Assembly (NCBI GenBank): GCA_003537495.1
Contig: DPSB01000475.1
Coordinates: 1-7,550 of the forward strand
Reading direction: 5' to 3'
Source: Cytophagales bacterium
Lineage (GTDB): Bacteria; Bacteroidota; Bacteroidia; Cytophagales; Cyclobacteriaceae
Length of the DNA: 7,550 nt
Below, in pieces: positions 6,157 through 7,550 of the stretch; the first letter of the stretch is position 1; each line of letters begins with the position of its first letter. Position numbers and translations under genes: made by a program. Below the pieces are notes generated by a model. The model worked only from the letters and a program-made list of their open reading frames with translations, did no database searches and was not told where the DNA came from.

Positions 6157-6936
6157 TCAGTCAAGCGGTTGTTTGTTGATGTCTTTAAAGAGCAGCATTT
6201 TCCCTATTTCAGAAGAGGCGCCCTGATAAAAGCCCGCTTCTTGCGAAAATTCTTTTGGATTACGAAAAGTCCCGAATATCAGATCAAACAATGGGAGATC
6301 CGAATAGTTAAATGCATGAACACCTTTTTCGTGGTGTAGGGAATGTGATTCCGGCCGTTGAAAGATATACCCTGTCCAAGTTGGCGTTTTGATGTTGGTG
6401 TGTTGGATGACCGCAAGAAATGTTGCACCATAAATTGCATATAGCGTTGCCTGTACTGTAAAGCCTCCAATCCATACCATGGCAAGGCTGGTTAAAAATG
6501 TAAATCCAATCATATCCATCAAGCTAAAATAGAATGCCCCATACGTATCCACCCGCTCAGCACTATGATGCATTTGGTGAAATACGCGCCACAGAAAATT
6601 GCTTTTGTGCATAGCACGATGCCAGCCATAAACGCCAAGTTCATACAGGAGCAATGCCGTTAAACCACCCCAATAGTCGCCAAGAAATGTCAGGTCAAAC
6701 ATTCTGTGCTCGCCCAGGTAATCGCCCCAAATCAACGGCAAATACGAAGAGATAAAAAAATAGAGAATAAAAGCAGCAATTCCCTTCATCTTCCAAAACT
6801 TAACAGTTGGTAACTTCCTTGCCGGTACTACGGCTTCAGCTATCACTAAAACCAAAAAGATAGAGATGACAATGATTGAAGCCGGGTCAATAAATAGCTG
6901 CCAAGGTGTGGGTAGTTGCAAAATTTTATCAATCAT
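6157..6936 (-). CDS. Sterol desaturase / fatty acid hydroxylase family membrane enzyme
   Basis: This 259-residue membrane protein belongs to the fatty acid hydroxylase superfamily: di-iron enzymes that use O2 to hydroxylate or desaturate lipids and carotenoid-like substrates in the membrane. The histidine boxes are present in order: HRAMH (106-110), HQMHH (120-124) and HSLHH (198-202), with His179 (QHTN) and His207 as likely extra ligands. Hydrophobic segments lie near 19-36, 52-70, 90-105, 138-157 and 160-178, so the boxes face the cytoplasm, as usual in this family. Length is normal and no ligand is missing. The ATG at 6936 begins just before the first hydrophobic segment; no Shine-Dalgarno sequence sits at a useful distance. 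It appears to be a single-gene unit, with an AraC-type regulator gene upstream on the same strand and padR downstream after 143 bp. The substrate is unknown. Confidence 0.92.
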   Translation of the reverse strand: MIDKILQLPTPWQLFIDPASIIVISIFLVLVIAEAVVPARKLPTVKFWKMKGIAAFILYFFISSYLPLIWGDYLGEHRMFDLTFLGDYWGGLTALLLYELGVYGWHRAMHKSNFLWRVFHQMHHSAERVDTYGAFYFSLMDMIGFTFLTSLAMVWIGGFTVQATLYAIYGATFLAVIQHTNIKTPTWTGYIFQRPESHSLHHEKGVHAFNYSDLPLFDLIFGTFRNPKEFSQEAGFYQGASSEIGKMLLFKDINKQPLD

Positions 6937-6994
6937 ATTGTTATATTTTAAGACTTCTCAAGCGATCTCCTTAATGACCGCTTTTCAATTAGAG

Positions 6995-7009
6995 TTTGAA
7001 GCCTTCAAA
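6995..7009. promoter_or_regulatory. 15-bp perfect palindrome overlapping the hydroxylase promoter
   Basis: TTTGAAG at 6995-7001 and CTTCAAA at 7003-7009 are exact inverted copies around a single base. The site overlaps the end of the -7-like box and the predicted start of transcription of the hydroxylase gene, where a bound protein would repress. No binding protein is identified; the AraC-type product encoded upstream is one possibility. Confidence 0.4.
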
Positions 7010-7034
7010 TATTGCCTCTAAACACGGAGGCAAT
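7006..7034 (-). promoter_or_regulatory. Candidate promoter of the hydroxylase gene
   Basis: On the minus strand ATTG (7034 to 7031) is followed, after 17 bp, by AATATTTG (7013 to 7006). These match three of four positions of the -33 TTTG element and seven of eight of the -7 TAnnTTTG element, at a spacing in the accepted range. The start site would be near 7001, giving a leader of about 65 nt. The same AATATTTG octamer is the -7 candidate of the crp-like operon. Confidence 0.4.
7011..7034. repeat. Perfect 8-bp inverted repeat (hairpin) between the AraC-type and hydroxylase genes
   Basis: ATTGCCTC (7011-7018) and GAGGCAAT (7027-7034) pair perfectly around an 8-nt spacer. On the plus strand the stem is followed by TTTGTTT, a terminator-like layout, but no plus-strand gene ends here. 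On the minus strand, the direction of the AraC-type gene that ends at 7094, the hairpin is followed by ATTTGAAGG rather than a T run, so it would terminate weakly. The repeat fills the spacer between the -33- and -7-like boxes of the hydroxylase promoter, so it may instead be an operator. Confidence 0.5.
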
Positions 7035-7093
7035 TTTGTTTAAACGTTTTGTTTTTTTGCTGTGTGGTTTATTTGTTGAAACATGAGCTGGAT

Positions 7094-7550
7094 TTATGTC
7101 CCTTTATATTTTGTGGGGGCTACTCCATATTTTTCTTTGAACACACGACTAAAATGCGAGAGGTTTTCAAAACCACTGCTGAAGGCCACCTCCCCTATAT
7201 TTTTTTTATCAGCTTCCAACAATGACTTTGCCAGTTCCAATCTTTTTTGAACCAGCCATTTGCCTGGCGTGGTATGATAATATTGGTGGAATTCTTTTTT
7301 AAATACTGAAACACTTCGGTTTGCCATTTGGGCAAACTGTTCAACGGTAAGGTTAAACATGTAGTTCTTCTCTACAACCTGCCAAATTGGGGTTTTGGAA
7401 GTGTTCAACAGATTGTTTGCATATGCAAGCACATTTTTATTTAACGGATCTAAGAAGATGTTAAATAGAAGCTCTTTGAATTTGAGTTCCAATAAACCCT
7501 CTGGAGCAGGTAACTTATGTGTGAAATCCGGAAGGATACTATAAAAAAAA
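7094..7550 (-). CDS. AraC-family transcriptional regulator, C-terminal part
   Basis: The frame is open from the stop at 7094 to the right edge of the window, so 151 residues of a longer protein are visible and the true start lies outside. A TTG at 7492 could be taken as a start, but the codons before it (LPDFTHKLPAPEGLLELKFK) continue a typical AraC linker, so that start is rejected. The C-terminal domain has both helix-turn-helix units: the first at visible residues 68-87 (TVEQFAQMANRSVSVFKKEF), the second at about 117-149 (NIGEVAFSSGFENLSHFSRVF, then KEKYGVAPTKYK), which carries the family signature. The preceding helical region (LLELKFKELLFNIF) resembles the linker of ExsA-like regulators, whose N-terminal sensory domain is missing here. 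The gene lies 157 bp upstream of the hydroxylase gene on the same strand and may regulate it. The ligand is unknown. Confidence 0.92.
   Translation of the reverse strand, partial: FFYSILPDFTHKLPAPEGLLELKFKELLFNIFLDPLNKNVLAYANNLLNTSKTPIWQVVEKNYMFNLTVEQFAQMANRSVSVFKKEFHQYYHTTPGKWLVQKRLELAKSLLEADKKNIGEVAFSSGFENLSHFSRVFKEKYGVAPTKYKGT

Noticed and set aside
6966..6972. AAGGAGA on the minus strand as Shine-Dalgarno sequence of the hydroxylase gene
   Set aside because: It lies about 30 nt from the ATG, and the only nearer start-like codon (TTG) runs into a stop after six codons.
7034..7058. Hairpin plus T-rich tract as a plus-strand intrinsic terminator
   Set aside because: No plus-strand gene exists upstream for it to terminate; the T-rich stretch is more simply AT-rich intergenic DNA.
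7490..7492. TTG as start codon of the AraC-type gene, giving a complete 132-residue protein
   Set aside because: The frame is open without interruption to the window edge, and the residues before the TTG read as a normal AraC linker, so the gene is truncated by the window rather than short.

Overview
The window looks like chromosomal DNA from a Bacteroidota bacterium, probably of the Cytophagia type. The evidence is a FtsX/MacB-type permease carrying the N-terminal 'permease prefix domain 2' next to a PadR regulator, an exported lipoprotein aldose epimerase, sparse Shine-Dalgarno sequences, and promoter candidates resembling the Bacteroidota -7 box (TAnnTTTG). Every gene I can support lies on the minus strand, so transcription runs from high to low coordinates. 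No rRNA, tRNA, insertion sequence, CRISPR array or phage gene was recognised.

Region 1 (1-1478) is a tight minus-strand operon: a Crp/Fnr-family regulator (536-1309), a lipoprotein mono-haem cytochrome c (58-525), and the first 15 codons of another lipoprotein (1-46) cut off by the window edge. The gaps are only 10 and 11 bp. A perfect 24-bp palindrome (1348-1371) with an ATGAT-N4-ATCAT core lies about 50 bp before the regulator start. Its distance from a -7-like box fits class II activation at -41.5. The arrangement recalls respiratory (denitrification) loci of Bacteroidota, and the cut-off gene could be nosZ, but only its signal peptide is visible.

Region 2 (1479-3059) holds a stand-alone galactose mutarotase (aldose 1-epimerase) lipoprotein, whose true start is most likely 2582. 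It is followed by a 477-bp non-coding stretch with a promoter candidate and an orphan, start-less reading frame.

Region 3 (3060-6156) is a two-gene PadR/ABC-permease operon. An interrupted 44-bp dyad just upstream of padR is a good candidate for an autoregulatory operator. No ATPase partner is present.

Region 4 (6157-7550) has a membrane-bound sterol desaturase/fatty acid hydroxylase family enzyme with three histidine boxes, and upstream the C-terminal part of an AraC-family regulator that continues beyond the right edge. The 157 bp between them contains two adjacent perfect inverted repeats laid over a promoter-like pair of boxes.

No clearly new multi-gene system is visible. The most informative signals are the regulatory dyads in front of the crp-like gene, padR and the hydroxylase gene.
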